Shown: positions 36,107 to 44,277, counted from the first letter of the stretch. The stretch: 50,359 nt of DNA from Candidatus Zixiibacteriota bacterium (GCA_024277855.1 JAJRUJ010000036.1:1-50359), one strand, 5' to 3'. The notes: generated by a model from the letters alone, not told the origin. Numbers and translations: made by a program.

Positions 36107-37189
36107 ATGAACGGGGAATTGTTATCTATTATTGAAGTTCAGAAGTATTTTCGTGCAATCCATATCATGGCGATGCTTCTTTTGGGTTTCGGTTTTCTCA
36201 TGGTTTTCGTGAAAAGATATGGTCGTTCGGCGATCACTGCTACATTTATGCTCGTCAGCATTTCCATCCCATTATATTTTCTAAAAGACAGTCTGGGAAT
36301 CTTCGGCGGTGCTAATTCGGATATTGACCGGCTGATTCTGGCGGAATTTGGCGCGGCAAGTCTGCTGATCTGCGCCGGCGCTGTACTCGGTCGTCTCAAG
36401 ATGTATCAGTACTTGTTGTTGGGTCTGCTTTTTGTCCCCTGCTACGCTTTGAATGAATGGCTCCTGTTGTCCGGCGGCCTTGGTCTGGTCTCGGCAGGCA
36501 ACTTTCTCGACACCGGCGGCTCAATTGTTATTCATGCTTTCGGCGCGCTGTTCGGGATCGGTGTTGCTTTTTCGATGACAACAATGAAAGAATATGAAAC
36601 CCCCATTGAATCAGACGCCACCAGTGACCGTTTTTCCCTCCTGGGAAGCATGGTCTTATGGGTCTTCTGGCCGTCTTTCTGCGCCGCTCTTGTCGCCCCC
36701 AAAGATATCCCCCTGACCATCGTCAATGTCATTTTTGCCTTATGTGGTTCGACATTGGCAACCTACATCACCTCGTTGAAACTGCGCGGGAAAGTTTCCA
36801 TCGCCGATATCGCCAATGCCGCGTTGGCCGGTGGAGTGGCGATCGGCTCGACGTGTGATAAAGTTTCGCCAACCATTGCACTGATGATCGGGCTTTTCGC
36901 CGGCGCGCTGTCCACCGTCGGGTTCGCCGTCATCCAAAGCCGTTTCCAGGCGGCAATCAAGAAAATCGATACGTGCGGAGTTTTGCACCTTCATGGTTTG
37001 CCGGGATTGTTCGGCGGTCTTGCTGCCCTGATTGCCGTTGATGGCATCAGCATGGGAGCACAAATCAAGGGAATCCTCATCACCGCCGTGCTGGCGATTA
37101 TATCGGGACTTGTTGTCGGGAAAATCCTGGCACTGGCCGGAAGAAGAAAAGTCCCTTATATTGATTCCGAGGAACTTATAGTCGATTGA
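36107..37189 (+). CDS. Rh-family ammonium/ammonia channel
   Basis: Trimeric channel for NH3/NH4+ (and possibly CO2) of the Amt/Rh superfamily. 360 residues with about eleven helices. Rh-type motifs: FLDTGGSIVIHAFGALFGIG (first pore His is His143), SLLGSMVLWVFWPSF, NAALAGGVAIGSTCD and DTCGVLHLHGLPGLFGGLAA. The last motif is GVHNLHGxPG in Rh proteins, so the second pore histidine is Leu293 here with His294 next to it. The N-terminal region lacks a signal peptide. AAGGAAA precedes the ATG. No glnK beside it, unlike bacterial amtB. Confidence 0.85.
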   Translation: MNGELLSIIEVQKYFRAIHIMAMLLLGFGFLMVFVKRYGRSAITATFMLVSISIPLYFLKDSLGIFGGANSDIDRLILAEFGAASLLICAGAVLGRLKMYQYLLLGLLFVPCYALNEWLLLSGGLGLVSAGNFLDTGGSIVIHAFGALFGIGVAFSMTTMKEYETPIESDATSDRFSLLGSMVLWVFWPSFCAALVAPKDIPLTIVNVIFALCGSTLATYITSLKLRGKVSIADIANAALAGGVAIGSTCDKVSPTIALMIGLFAGALSTVGFAVIQSRFQAAIKKIDTCGVLHLHGLPGLFGGLAALIAVDGISMGAQIKGILITAVLAIISGLVVGKILALAGRRKVPYIDSEELIVD

Positions 37190-37750
37190 CAGAGAAAAAT
37201 ACTTTTGTTGATTGTAGGGGCTGAGGGACGCCGGAGCCAAGATGATGAGAGGAAGCCCACCCCGCCATAGCGGACAAACTGAAAGGCGGACCACCCGACC
37301 GGTGGCAGTCATAGTTGGGTTGTTTTTTGTGACTGGAATTGTGCTGTGATTTCGGCCATGCACACTTTTTGACTTTCTCCTGCTATCGCCGGCGGCAATT
37401 GTTGACCGATGATGCCGTTCGGCCTAAAGATTGATTCAGAATCTGGGATTACGCTATGATGATAGATTGGTTGTGGTACTATACAAAGGCGCGGACTGGG
37501 CTGACGGATTGGCCGATCTCGATAGATGAAATACAATTCGAAGACAGCAACGCTGAGAAACGCGCCTATAAACCCTGACCGCGGGGTTTTCGAGAAAACC
37601 CCATTGGTCAGGGCCACACCAACCTGTCCTACGAGAAACCTTGACGTCTTCGGTGATATCATAAATTGAGAATTCCGGGTATGGACGGTTGGCTTTTGAT
37701 ACGCGATTGTGTAGTTTACGTACAACCATCCAGCCACAGGGAGGACAAGC
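37190..37750. other. Intergenic region between Rh and C69 genes, repeat-bearing
   Basis: No gene supported. An open frame on the minus strand at 37309-37752 has no SD and is explained by the repeat it contains (see 37354-37620). Confidence 0.6.
37354..37620 (+). repeat. Composite repeat copy 2, inverted relative to 29127-29293
   Basis: R2 (37354-37423) matches the complement of 29224-29293. R1 (37530-37620) matches the complement of 29127-29216, with palindrome 37573-37613. The two modules are separated by about 106 bases here but only 7 in copy 1. Confidence 0.85.
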
Positions 37751-39403
37751 ATGGCTTATAGGTTTTGTCGGAATATCTTGACGATACTTGGCGCAGGGTT
37801 AATTGCCTGTCTGGCGGTTTCGCCGGCAGCGGCCTGCAGCAATTTTTTGGTGACTTCAGGGGCGTCGGTGGATGGCTCGACGATGATTACCTACACCTGT
37901 GACGGAGAATTCCATCCCCATCTCGAACGTTCTCCCGCCGCCGACTATCGACTCGGCGACACGCTGGTGATCAAGGACTGGAGCGGAAAAGTGCGGGGGG
38001 TGATCGACCAGGTCGAGCATACCTATGCAGTCGTCGGAATGATGAACGAACATCAACTGGCGATCGGCGAGACGACATTTGGCGGTCGGGAGGAGTTGCA
38101 AAATAAATCCGGGATGCTGCATTATTTTGATTTGATCGAACTGGCCCTGCAACGGGCGAAAACCGCGCGGGAGGCGATAACGGTGATGACCGGGCTGGCA
38201 GAAAAATACGGCTACCGCAGCACCGGCGAATCATTCTCAATCGCCGACCCGCGCGAAGTCTGGTATATGGAAATGATCGGGCCCGGTGAGGGCGGTGAGG
38301 GCGCGGTCTGGGTGGCGTTGAAAGTGCCTGACGGGTATATCACCGGTCATGCGAACAAGGCGCGGATCGGCTCGTTTCCGCTGGACGATCCGGACAACTG
38401 CCTATATTCGGACAAGGTGATTTCGTTGGCGGTGGAGAAAGGATATTACGACCCGGAGTCGGGGAAAGAATTCCGGTTCTGTGACGCGTATTGTCCGGCC
38501 ACACCGAAAAATCTCCGCTATTCCGCCACGAGGGTTTGGAGCATGTTCCGCCGGGCGGCGCCCTCGCAGGATTTTCCACCGGACTACCATCGCGGTGTCC
38601 TCGGGGCCGACCCCTATCCCCTCTGGATCAAGCCGGATGAAAAACTCTCGCTTTCTGACGTGATGGCGATCATGCGCGATCACTATGAAGGGACGCCCTA
38701 CGATATGACCGTCGGAGTCGACGCCGGGCCGTATGGCACGCCCAACCGCTGGCGGCCGATGGATTGGTCAGTCGATTCGGTGAAATATATCTGGGAACGA
38801 CCGATCTCGACCCAGCAAACCGCGTTCTCATTTATCTCGCAATCGCGATCTTGGCTGCCCGACCCGATCGGCGGGGTGTACTGGTATGGCGTCGACGACA
38901 CCTATTTCACGGTCTGGTCGCCGCTGTATTGCGGGATTATCGATCTCCCCCGCGCGTATACGATCGGGACTATGCAAAAATTCTCCTGGGAGTCGGCTTG
39001 GTGGGTATTCAACTTTGTCGCCAATTTCGCCAATCTGAAATACTCGTATATGAAAGAAGACATCCAGAAACTACAGCGGGAGCTGGAAGGGGATTACCTT
39101 AAGCTCCAACCGGTGATTGAACAAACGGCGCTGGAATTGGCGGAGAACAATCCCGAACAGCTCGCCGGGTACCTGACCGACTATTCGGTTTATCACGCAG
39201 AGAATGTGGTCGACCGCTGGCGGGAGTTGGGTGAGTTTTTGATTTGCAAGTATAACGACGGGTATGTAAAAAACGAAAAAGGGCGTCCCGAGGAACGGGG
39301 CTACCCGGAATCATGGCGGCGGACGGTAGTGGTCAATCGGCCGGAGCAATTCCGCCTGCCGCAGTGGCCGTCGGACACGCTGGATGCCGAATTTGCGCAT
39401 TGA
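37751..39403 (+). CDS. Secreted C69 family dipeptidase (PepD-like Ntn hydrolase)
   Basis: 550 residues. Signal peptide (1-28) ends SPAAA, exposing Cys29 (CSNFLVTSGASVDGSTM), the expected N-terminal nucleophile of C69 enzymes. GMMNEHQLAIGETTFGGRE, ADPREVWYMEMIG and GHANKARIGSFPLDDP are conserved features. RDHYEGTPYDMTVG is typical of the family. A coiled region (about 430-460) follows. Cleaves dipeptides in the periplasm or outside. The AAAC could also be read as a weak lipobox, but the C69 fold explains the Cys. GGGAGGAC lies upstream of the ATG. Confidence 0.9.
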   Translation: MAYRFCRNILTILGAGLIACLAVSPAAACSNFLVTSGASVDGSTMITYTCDGEFHPHLERSPAADYRLGDTLVIKDWSGKVRGVIDQVEHTYAVVGMMNEHQLAIGETTFGGREELQNKSGMLHYFDLIELALQRAKTAREAITVMTGLAEKYGYRSTGESFSIADPREVWYMEMIGPGEGGEGAVWVALKVPDGYITGHANKARIGSFPLDDPDNCLYSDKVISLAVEKGYYDPESGKEFRFCDAYCPATPKNLRYSATRVWSMFRRAAPSQDFPPDYHRGVLGADPYPLWIKPDEKLSLSDVMAIMRDHYEGTPYDMTVGVDAGPYGTPNRWRPMDWSVDSVKYIWERPISTQQTAFSFISQSRSWLPDPIGGVYWYGVDDTYFTVWSPLYCGIIDLPRAYTIGTMQKFSWESAWWVFNFVANFANLKYSYMKEDIQKLQRELEGDYLKLQPVIEQTALELAENNPEQLAGYLTDYSVYHAENVVDRWRELGEFLICKYNDGYVKNEKGRPEERGYPESWRRTVVVNRPEQFRLPQWPSDTLDAEFAH

Positions 39404-39576
39404 TCATTAGGGGTCATGCCTTGTCGGTACATCCGTGAAATAAACGTGGAGGCCATCAGGTTTTATCCGACAAACAGTTGCACGAAAGGCCCGGTGATGA
39501 GTATAAGTGGCGACCGGGACCTCGGCCACGATTTATTTTAATGGCAGGAGACGCGCCGTCCGCCTTGTGATGACTC

Positions 39577-39605
39577 TTGGTATTTGACTGACCCGGACGT
39601 ATAAT
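39577..39605 (+). promoter_or_regulatory. Promoter of merR, possibly leaderless transcript
   Basis: TTGGTA (39577-39582) and a perfect TATAAT (39600-39605) with a 17-base spacer. Expected start falls at or next to the merR ATG (39612), and no SD is present. Confidence 0.55.
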
Positions 39606-39611
39606 CTCTGT

Positions 39612-40079
39612 ATGTCGTCTCCTTTCACCATTGGACAACTGGCGAAAAAAGCAGGGGCCTCTACCTCATCGATCCGGTACTATGAACGGCTGGGACTGTT
39701 ACGCCCGATAAAACGAAGTGCCGGAGATTATCGTTTATATGATCTCACTTCCTTTGAACGGCTCTCCTTTATAAAGGAAGCACAATCAGCCGGTTTCTCG
39801 CTGAAAGATATCAAGGCCCTCCTGCGTTTTCGCGACGGTTCACAAAAAGCGTGCGCGAAGGTTCGTTCCGTTATTGAACATCGGCTAAAAGATGTCGAGG
39901 CACAAATGGCGGCTCTGGGCGGTGTCAGACGGATACTACTCACCTTCCTTGAGGCATGCCAACAGGTGGAGAGCGGTGAAGAATGCCCCGTCCTCGAAAG
40001 TCTGACTTCATTGTCCTCAATTCCTCCAAAGAAAAAAACCGGGCAAAACAAATTTCCGCCAAAAAACGCCAAACCTTGA
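39612..40079 (+). CDS. merR: MerR-family mercury(II)-responsive regulator
   Basis: 155 residues. Winged helix-turn-helix at 5-45 (FTIGQLAKKAGASTSSIRYY, ERLGLLRP) and a dimerisation helix. Cys81, Cys116 and Cys125 have spacings of 35 and 9, exactly those of the three Hg-binding cysteines of Tn501 MerR (82, 117, 126), and the last lies in a GEECPVL loop. So Hg(II) sensing is likely. Lysine-rich C-terminal tail. Oriented with, not against, the downstream mercury genes. Confidence 0.9.
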   Translation: MSSPFTIGQLAKKAGASTSSIRYYERLGLLRPIKRSAGDYRLYDLTSFERLSFIKEAQSAGFSLKDIKALLRFRDGSQKACAKVRSVIEHRLKDVEAQMAALGGVRRILLTFLEACQQVESGEECPVLESLTSLSSIPPKKKTGQNKFPPKNAKP

Positions 40080-40183
40080 ACTCGGGTTTAAGCCGTATAC
40101 TCCAATAAGTTACCGGGGAGTTGGCCGCAAATTACTCCCGGGCGCGAGAAGAACGAGGAGTTCAAAGAACAGGAGATGCGGCG

Positions 40184-40489
40184 ATGAAAATAGACGTGCT
40201 GCATTTACATGGGTGCCAGAACGCCCCATTGGCGTACGAACTTGTGCAACAAATAGTATCCGAACAAAACGTTGATGCCGGCATCACTTTAGTTGAAGTC
40301 AAAAATATGGATGATGCCCAAAACCTGAGGTTTTTCGGTTCGCCGACCATCCAGATCAACGGTGTGGATATCGATCCGGCGGCACGAAGCCAGACAGGTT
40401 TTGTCTTCGGGTGACGGCGATACGGGGAGTCGGGAACTCCCCCGCGTCAAATGATCGAACTGGCTCTGAAAGAAGGGAGCGCATCATAA
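40184..40489 (+). CDS. Thioredoxin-fold mercury-operon selenoprotein (TGA read as Sec77)
   Basis: ATG 40184 follows AGGAGA. Conventional reading stops at TGA 40412-40414 (76 aa). The frame continues for 24 codons, encoding RRYGESGTPPRQMIELALKE and a short tail, to TAA at 40489. In the related thioredoxin-like (alkylmercury-lyase-like/DF) family the C-terminus reads FGLxCRxYxxxxGxPxxxMIxxAL, so TGA stands at the conserved Cys. The N-terminal LHGCQN (Cys11) matches the family GCPN site and FFGSPTIQINGVDIDPAAR is its signature. A SECIS-like hairpin begins at the TGA. Predicted to bind or process mercury with a selenolate. UGA is a normal stop elsewhere, so a code change is excluded. Confidence 0.75.
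40412..40449 (+). promoter_or_regulatory. SECIS-like hairpin at the Sec TGA
   Basis: Lower stem TGACG (40412-40416) pairs CGTCA (40445-40449). Upper stem GGGGAGT (40424-40430) pairs ACTCCCC (40436-40442) with apical loop CGGGA. The loop begins 16 bases after the TGA and has G as second base, inside the published geometry for bacterial SECIS elements. Confidence 0.65.
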
Positions 40490-41409
40490 ACACGAAATCT
40501 CTACAGCAAAGGGGCGGGGCGTGGGCAACCGGTACTTCTGTTATTGCGGCCATAGCATCGTCGGCTTGCTGCTGGCTCCCCTTGTCATTGCTTGTATTGG
40601 GTATTTCCGGCGGCACTATTGCGGCCACATTTGAACAATGGCGTCCCGTGTTCCTGCCTCTCGCTTTCCTGCTGTTAGGCATTGCGTTTTACCTGACCTA
40701 CCGGAAACCCGGGGTTGCAGTGCAGTGTGCAGGTGAAACATCATCGACGGACGGGACGTCATGTTGTTCGGCACCTGCTCAAGGGACGGGATCGGGCAAT
40801 TATTGTCCGCCGGGGAACAGCAAAGGGTTTACGCTCAAGAAGCTGAACAAGGGGATGCTTTGGGTTGCGGCCGCAGTTGTTCTGGCGTTTACATTTTTCC
40901 CCAACTACGTGGGAGCGCTCCTTGGCGGCAATAGCGGTCTTGCTTCGCGAGAAGACCTCAAAAAGGTTGTCGTGATGGTCGACGGTATGACCGGCAAGGC
41001 ATCCGAAGCAACTATTGAGAAAACCTTGCTCGAAGTCCCCGGAGTAGCCGGGGCCGAGGTTAGCTACGAAAAAGCCGAGGCCTTGCTCGGGATCAAGCAG
41101 GACGCAGAAGTTTCGAATGAAGCCATTCTGGCGGCGATCTCAAAAACCGGCTACAAGGGATGGTTGACCGCTCTGGTTCAGTGGGACGTGGGAATAGAGG
41201 GTATGACCTGCGACGGATGCGCCTCACACATCAGGGCAAACTTACTGAAGGTGCCCGGAGTCAAGAGCGCCAAGGTGAGTTATAAGAACGGGAGCGCCAC
41301 GGTAACCGCCGACACCGCCTTAAAGCCGGAAGCCCTCCGCGAAGCGGTCGGGGAAACAGGTTATCTTGCAACCACAGTTGAGAAGACCAGGTCAGGAGCA
41401 GGCAAATGA
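40486..41409 (+). CDS. merT: MerT-like mercury transporter fused to two MerP/HMA domains
   Basis: Imports Hg(II) for reduction or processing. Vicinal cysteines in the first helix (SSACCWLPLSL) and ISGGTIAATFEQWRPVFLPL mark MerT; a third helix is at about 115-140. Two heavy-metal-associated domains follow: one degenerate (VDGMTGKASE, both metal cysteines lost) and one intact (IEGMTCDGCASH). Start is uncertain: no ATG, GTG or TTG lies between GTG 40411 (overlapping the Sec TGA) and the first helix. An ATA at 40486 has SD AAGGGAG 6 bases upstream, overlaps the TAA of the selenoprotein, and gives the usual short MerT N-terminus (xNTKSLQQRGGAWATGTS). ATA starts are rare. Confidence 0.8.
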   Translation: MNTKSLQQRGGAWATGTSVIAAIASSACCWLPLSLLVLGISGGTIAATFEQWRPVFLPLAFLLLGIAFYLTYRKPGVAVQCAGETSSTDGTSCCSAPAQGTGSGNYCPPGNSKGFTLKKLNKGMLWVAAAVVLAFTFFPNYVGALLGGNSGLASREDLKKVVVMVDGMTGKASEATIEKTLLEVPGVAGAEVSYEKAEALLGIKQDAEVSNEAILAAISKTGYKGWLTALVQWDVGIEGMTCDGCASHIRANLLKVPGVKSAKVSYKNGSATVTADTALKPEALREAVGETGYLATTVEKTRSGAGK

Positions 41410-41486
41410 TTTGCGTCATTGCGTTCCTTAGAACCGCAGGAGCCGGGTCTGCGGAGAACAGTTTGGTGAAAACCATGTGAAACTCC

Positions 41487-42122
41487 TTATTCGTTGCGGA
41501 TACCACGGGTGAAAATTTCCAGAAAATTCGAGACATAATCATCAGATTCAAATGAAGCGAACGAGTAGGCCGGCGAGAGGGCACGATTGACAATACTGCG
41601 CAGTGAATAGAGAAACTGGCTGATACACAGGTCGATCTTCAAATCGGGGCGTAAAGACCCGTCGGCCACCCCCAGCCGAAAAATCTCCCGCAAACCGTCG
41701 GCCAGCTCGTCATTAATCTGTTCGAACGAGGCAAATGTTGCCGGGTCGATTCGTTCCCGTTCAACCCCATGAAAATCCCAATACAGTTGCAACCGCATCG
41801 CCTGCGGATTCTCGCGTGCATACAGGTACAAGGAAACCGCCCAGGCACAGAGCTTGTCCAGCCCGGATTCCACCCGGGCAATGGCCCTTTTCTGCATCTC
41901 CCAGCGGCCGATATTGTCCTCCATCAGGACTCTCAGGCAGATTTCATCCCGACTTTTAAAGTATGCGTAAAGGGTCCGGCGGGTATATTCGGCGGCGGCG
42001 GCGATATCATCCATACTGGTGTTTTCGACCCCTTTGGCCGCAAACAACTTCCGCGCTTCGGCGAGGATAAATTCCTGTTTTACTTTACGTTCGACTGACT
42101 TACGTGTGGTCTGAACAATCAT
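41487..42122 (-). CDS. TetR/AcrR-family regulator
   Basis: 211 residues. Helix-turn-helix FILAEARKLFAAKGVENTSM, DDIAAAAEYTRRTLYAYFKSRDEI (about 18-62), then a helical ligand domain. GGGGG precedes the ATG at 42122. Divergent from the SPFH/zinc-ribbon genes, with a dyad upstream, so it may repress itself and them. Ligand unknown. Confidence 0.9.
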   Translation of the reverse strand: MIVQTTRKSVERKVKQEFILAEARKLFAAKGVENTSMDDIAAAAEYTRRTLYAYFKSRDEICLRVLMEDNIGRWEMQKRAIARVESGLDKLCAWAVSLYLYARENPQAMRLQLYWDFHGVERERIDPATFASFEQINDELADGLREIFRLGVADGSLRPDLKIDLCISQFLYSLRSIVNRALSPAYSFASFESDDYVSNFLEIFTRGIRNE

Positions 42123-42143
42123 AATACACCCCCTATGTCACAT

Positions 42144-42162
42144 ATTACACATTACGTGTAAT
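42144..42162. promoter_or_regulatory. Candidate TetR-family operator
   Basis: ATTACAC and GTGTAAT form a perfect 7-bp dyad with a 5-base spacer, 22 bases upstream of the regulator's start codon. Confidence 0.5.
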
Positions 42163-42240
42163 TAACCATTTTGTTCCAAAATATCCAGAAAAACCCGTAA
42201 ATCGCCCGGTTTATTTCTTCGTAATTACAAAATCCATAGG

Positions 42241-42279
42241 GGCCAGGCCCGCCTAAGCACAGGCGGGGTAAGCCTGGCC
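42241..42279. repeat. Intergenic palindrome in TetR/SPFH spacer
   Basis: Inner stem CCCGCCT / AGGCGGG with a 6-base loop and outer stem GGCCAGG / CCTGGCC, separated by a 5-base bulge on one side. Probably a dispersed element or terminator-like structure. Confidence 0.5.
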
Positions 42280-42386
42280 TCTACACAAGCGATTATCTGC
42301 TCAACAGGTGCTCCGCCTTGCCGATAAACTTCACCCACCGCACAACTTTGCCGATAACTCTCCTATACCGCGAAAAAGGAGAAAAC

Positions 42387-43511
42387 ATGGGAATCATGCT
42401 TGAAGTTGTCGAATGGGTAGACCTCAATTCCAACGACATGATCCACCGGATCCCCGAAGAGGGGTCGCTGGATATCAAACTGGGCGCGCAGTTGATCGTT
42501 CGCGAGTCCCAGACGGCAGTCTTTTTCTCCAACGGCCGGGCCTGCGACATTCTCGCCCCCGGGCGGCATACCCTGACCACCCTGAACATCCCGATTCTGA
42601 CCAGACTGCTTTCGATCCCCTGGGGATTTAAATCTCCCTTCCGGGCCGAGGTCTATTTCCTCAATCATAAGGTTTTCACCGACCTCAAGTGGGGAACCCG
42701 CGATCCGGTGGCTTTCCGTGACAGCGAATTCGGCCTGATCCGGTTACGCGGGCACGGCGCCTATACCTGCCAGATCAAAGAACCGCTGGTTTTTCTTAAC
42801 CGGATGGTCGGGCATCAGGCACTCTACACCACCCAGGACATCGCGGACTACCTCCGCGATGTCATCATGTCCCGGATCAACGATATGTTCGGCGAAAATC
42901 TGAAAACGATCCTCGATCTTCCGGCCCAGTACACCGAGTTGGCCGAACAAATCAAGGGCCTGATCTCTGAGGAATTCGAAAAATATGGCCTCGAATTGAT
43001 CGACTTTTATATTACCTCGATCACCCCGCCCGATGAAGTTCAGAAAATGATCGATGAGCGAGCGGGGATGAATGCTGTCGGCGATCTGGACAAATTCCTC
43101 AAATTCGGTATGGCCAAGGCCTTCGGCTCGGGCAGTGCGGGCGGGTATGCCGGCGCCGGTGCCGGAATCGGCCTTGGCGCGGGTGTGGGACTGATGGCGC
43201 CGATGATGATGTCCAAGGCGCTCGCCCCCGAACAGACCGATTTCAAGCTGGAATCGCTGCCTACGGTAACCTGCTCCGCCTGCGGCGCCGACACGCCTGA
43301 GGAATCGCGCTTCTGCTACAAATGCGGCCACCAGATGATTACGGTTAACCGTTGCGGCGAATGCTCGGCCGAACTTCCCGCCGATGCCATTTACTGCTTG
43401 CAGTGCGGGCATAAATTGGCCGAGTCGTTGCATTGCAGCGAATGCAACAAGGTTCTCCCGGCGGGAACGAAGTTCTGCACCCGTTGCGGTACGAAGCTGG
43501 ACAATGAATAA
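42387..43511 (+). CDS. SPFH-domain protein with C-terminal zinc ribbons (YdjI-like)
   Basis: 374 residues from ATG 42387 (AAAGGAG upstream). An N-terminal SPFH domain (about 20-240) contains LIVRESQTAVFFSNGRA, YFLNHKVFTDLKWGTRDPV and YGLELIDFYITSITPPDEVQ. A glycine-rich linker (about 265-295) follows. Three zinc ribbons of CxxC...CxxC type (CSACG/CYKC, CGECS/CLQC, CSECN/CTRC) complete it. This is the architecture of Bacillus YdjI and lumpy-skin-disease-virus core-protein homologues, which act with a zinc-ribbon partner in membrane-stress (PspA) modules. Stop overlaps the partner's ATG by 8 bases. No membrane helix. Confidence 0.85.
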   Translation: MGIMLEVVEWVDLNSNDMIHRIPEEGSLDIKLGAQLIVRESQTAVFFSNGRACDILAPGRHTLTTLNIPILTRLLSIPWGFKSPFRAEVYFLNHKVFTDLKWGTRDPVAFRDSEFGLIRLRGHGAYTCQIKEPLVFLNRMVGHQALYTTQDIADYLRDVIMSRINDMFGENLKTILDLPAQYTELAEQIKGLISEEFEKYGLELIDFYITSITPPDEVQKMIDERAGMNAVGDLDKFLKFGMAKAFGSGSAGGYAGAGAGIGLGAGVGLMAPMMMSKALAPEQTDFKLESLPTVTCSACGADTPEESRFCYKCGHQMITVNRCGECSAELPADAIYCLQCGHKLAESLHCSECNKVLPAGTKFCTRCGTKLDNE

Positions 43512-44241
43512 CCGGCCGGGGTTCAAACTTGGTGTAACCTGCTGTTTCTGCGGCGGGGCGCTCGAAATCGACCAGGCCGGCCACGCCGTGCGCTGTCCGC
43601 ATTGTGCCTCGGCGCTCAAGGTATGCCGCGAGGGGATGGCCAAATATTACCTGGCCGACGATCTGGTCCGGCGCGAAGTGAAATTCTTAATCGAGCGTCA
43701 TCTCAAAAAGATCAAGCAACCGCTGGTTTCTCGCTGGAGCAAGATCACTAAACTGTACATCCCTTTCTGGCGGGTGACCGGGACAGTTTTCACCATCATC
43801 GACAACCCGCCATCGGCGAGTTTTAATTTTATGACGACAGCCGACGAGAACGCCGCCGGTGGTGAACAACCGCGCGCCGAGGTAAAAATCATCGAAAGAG
43901 AAATCACCTGCTCCGGCGACCCACAAACCAATTGGGGAATTGCCTCCCTCGGGGTACGCGCCCAGGTACTTACACTGACTCCGGTCAACCGGGAATTCCT
44001 CGAAACCGCGCATCTGATCCGATCGACAATGGATCAGGATGCCGCCGCTGATCGTTTCGAAGAAACGGCGATTTCCTCGGCGGTCAACACCGCGCCACCC
44101 GGCTCGCAAATCGATCTGACTACAATCGGGGTCGAGTCCTCGCTGATCTATTTCCCCCTTTGGATCGCCGAATTCACCAACCAGTCCGGACGACAGGTCG
44201 CCAAATTCGATCCACTCGCCAAACGCGTACTCTCGATCTAG
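43504..44241 (+). CDS. Zinc-ribbon protein, partner of SPFH gene, ended by TAG
   Basis: 245 residues from ATG 43504 within the SPFH stop (ATGAATAA). Zinc ribbon CCFCGG...CPHC at about 11-32. Then a basic helix (REVKFLIERHLKKIKQPLVS) and KLYIPFWRVTGTVF. A beta-rich region follows, with LIYFPLWIAEF near the end. Frame continues beyond the TAG at 44239-44241 into a second zinc ribbon and another PFW-type segment (44278-44910). The whole 468-codon frame looks like one protein resembling YdjG-type zinc-ribbon partners. Confidence 0.75.
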   Translation: MNNRPGFKLGVTCCFCGGALEIDQAGHAVRCPHCASALKVCREGMAKYYLADDLVRREVKFLIERHLKKIKQPLVSRWSKITKLYIPFWRVTGTVFTIIDNPPSASFNFMTTADENAAGGEQPRAEVKIIEREITCSGDPQTNWGIASLGVRAQVLTLTPVNREFLETAHLIRSTMDQDAAADRFEETAISSAVNTAPPGSQIDLTTIGVESSLIYFPLWIAEFTNQSGRQVAKFDPLAKRVLSI

Positions 44242-44277
44242 CAGGACGAGTTCCCGATACCGGAACAAACCGCGGTT

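Noticed and set aside
37309-37752. 147-codon minus-strand open frame upstream of the C69 gene
   Set aside because: No SD, overlaps the repeat R1/R2, and part of its frame is shared with the intergenic repeat copy at 29224-29293, so it is repeat sequence rather than a gene.
40075-40110. MerR operator between merR and the selenoprotein gene
   Set aside because: TTGAAC and TATACT are present, but the spacer is only 14 bases rather than 19-20, and no good dyad lies between them.
40412-40414. TGA decoded as Trp or Gly (alternative code)
   Set aside because: Many genes here end in TGA at their expected length, and the family has Cys at this site.
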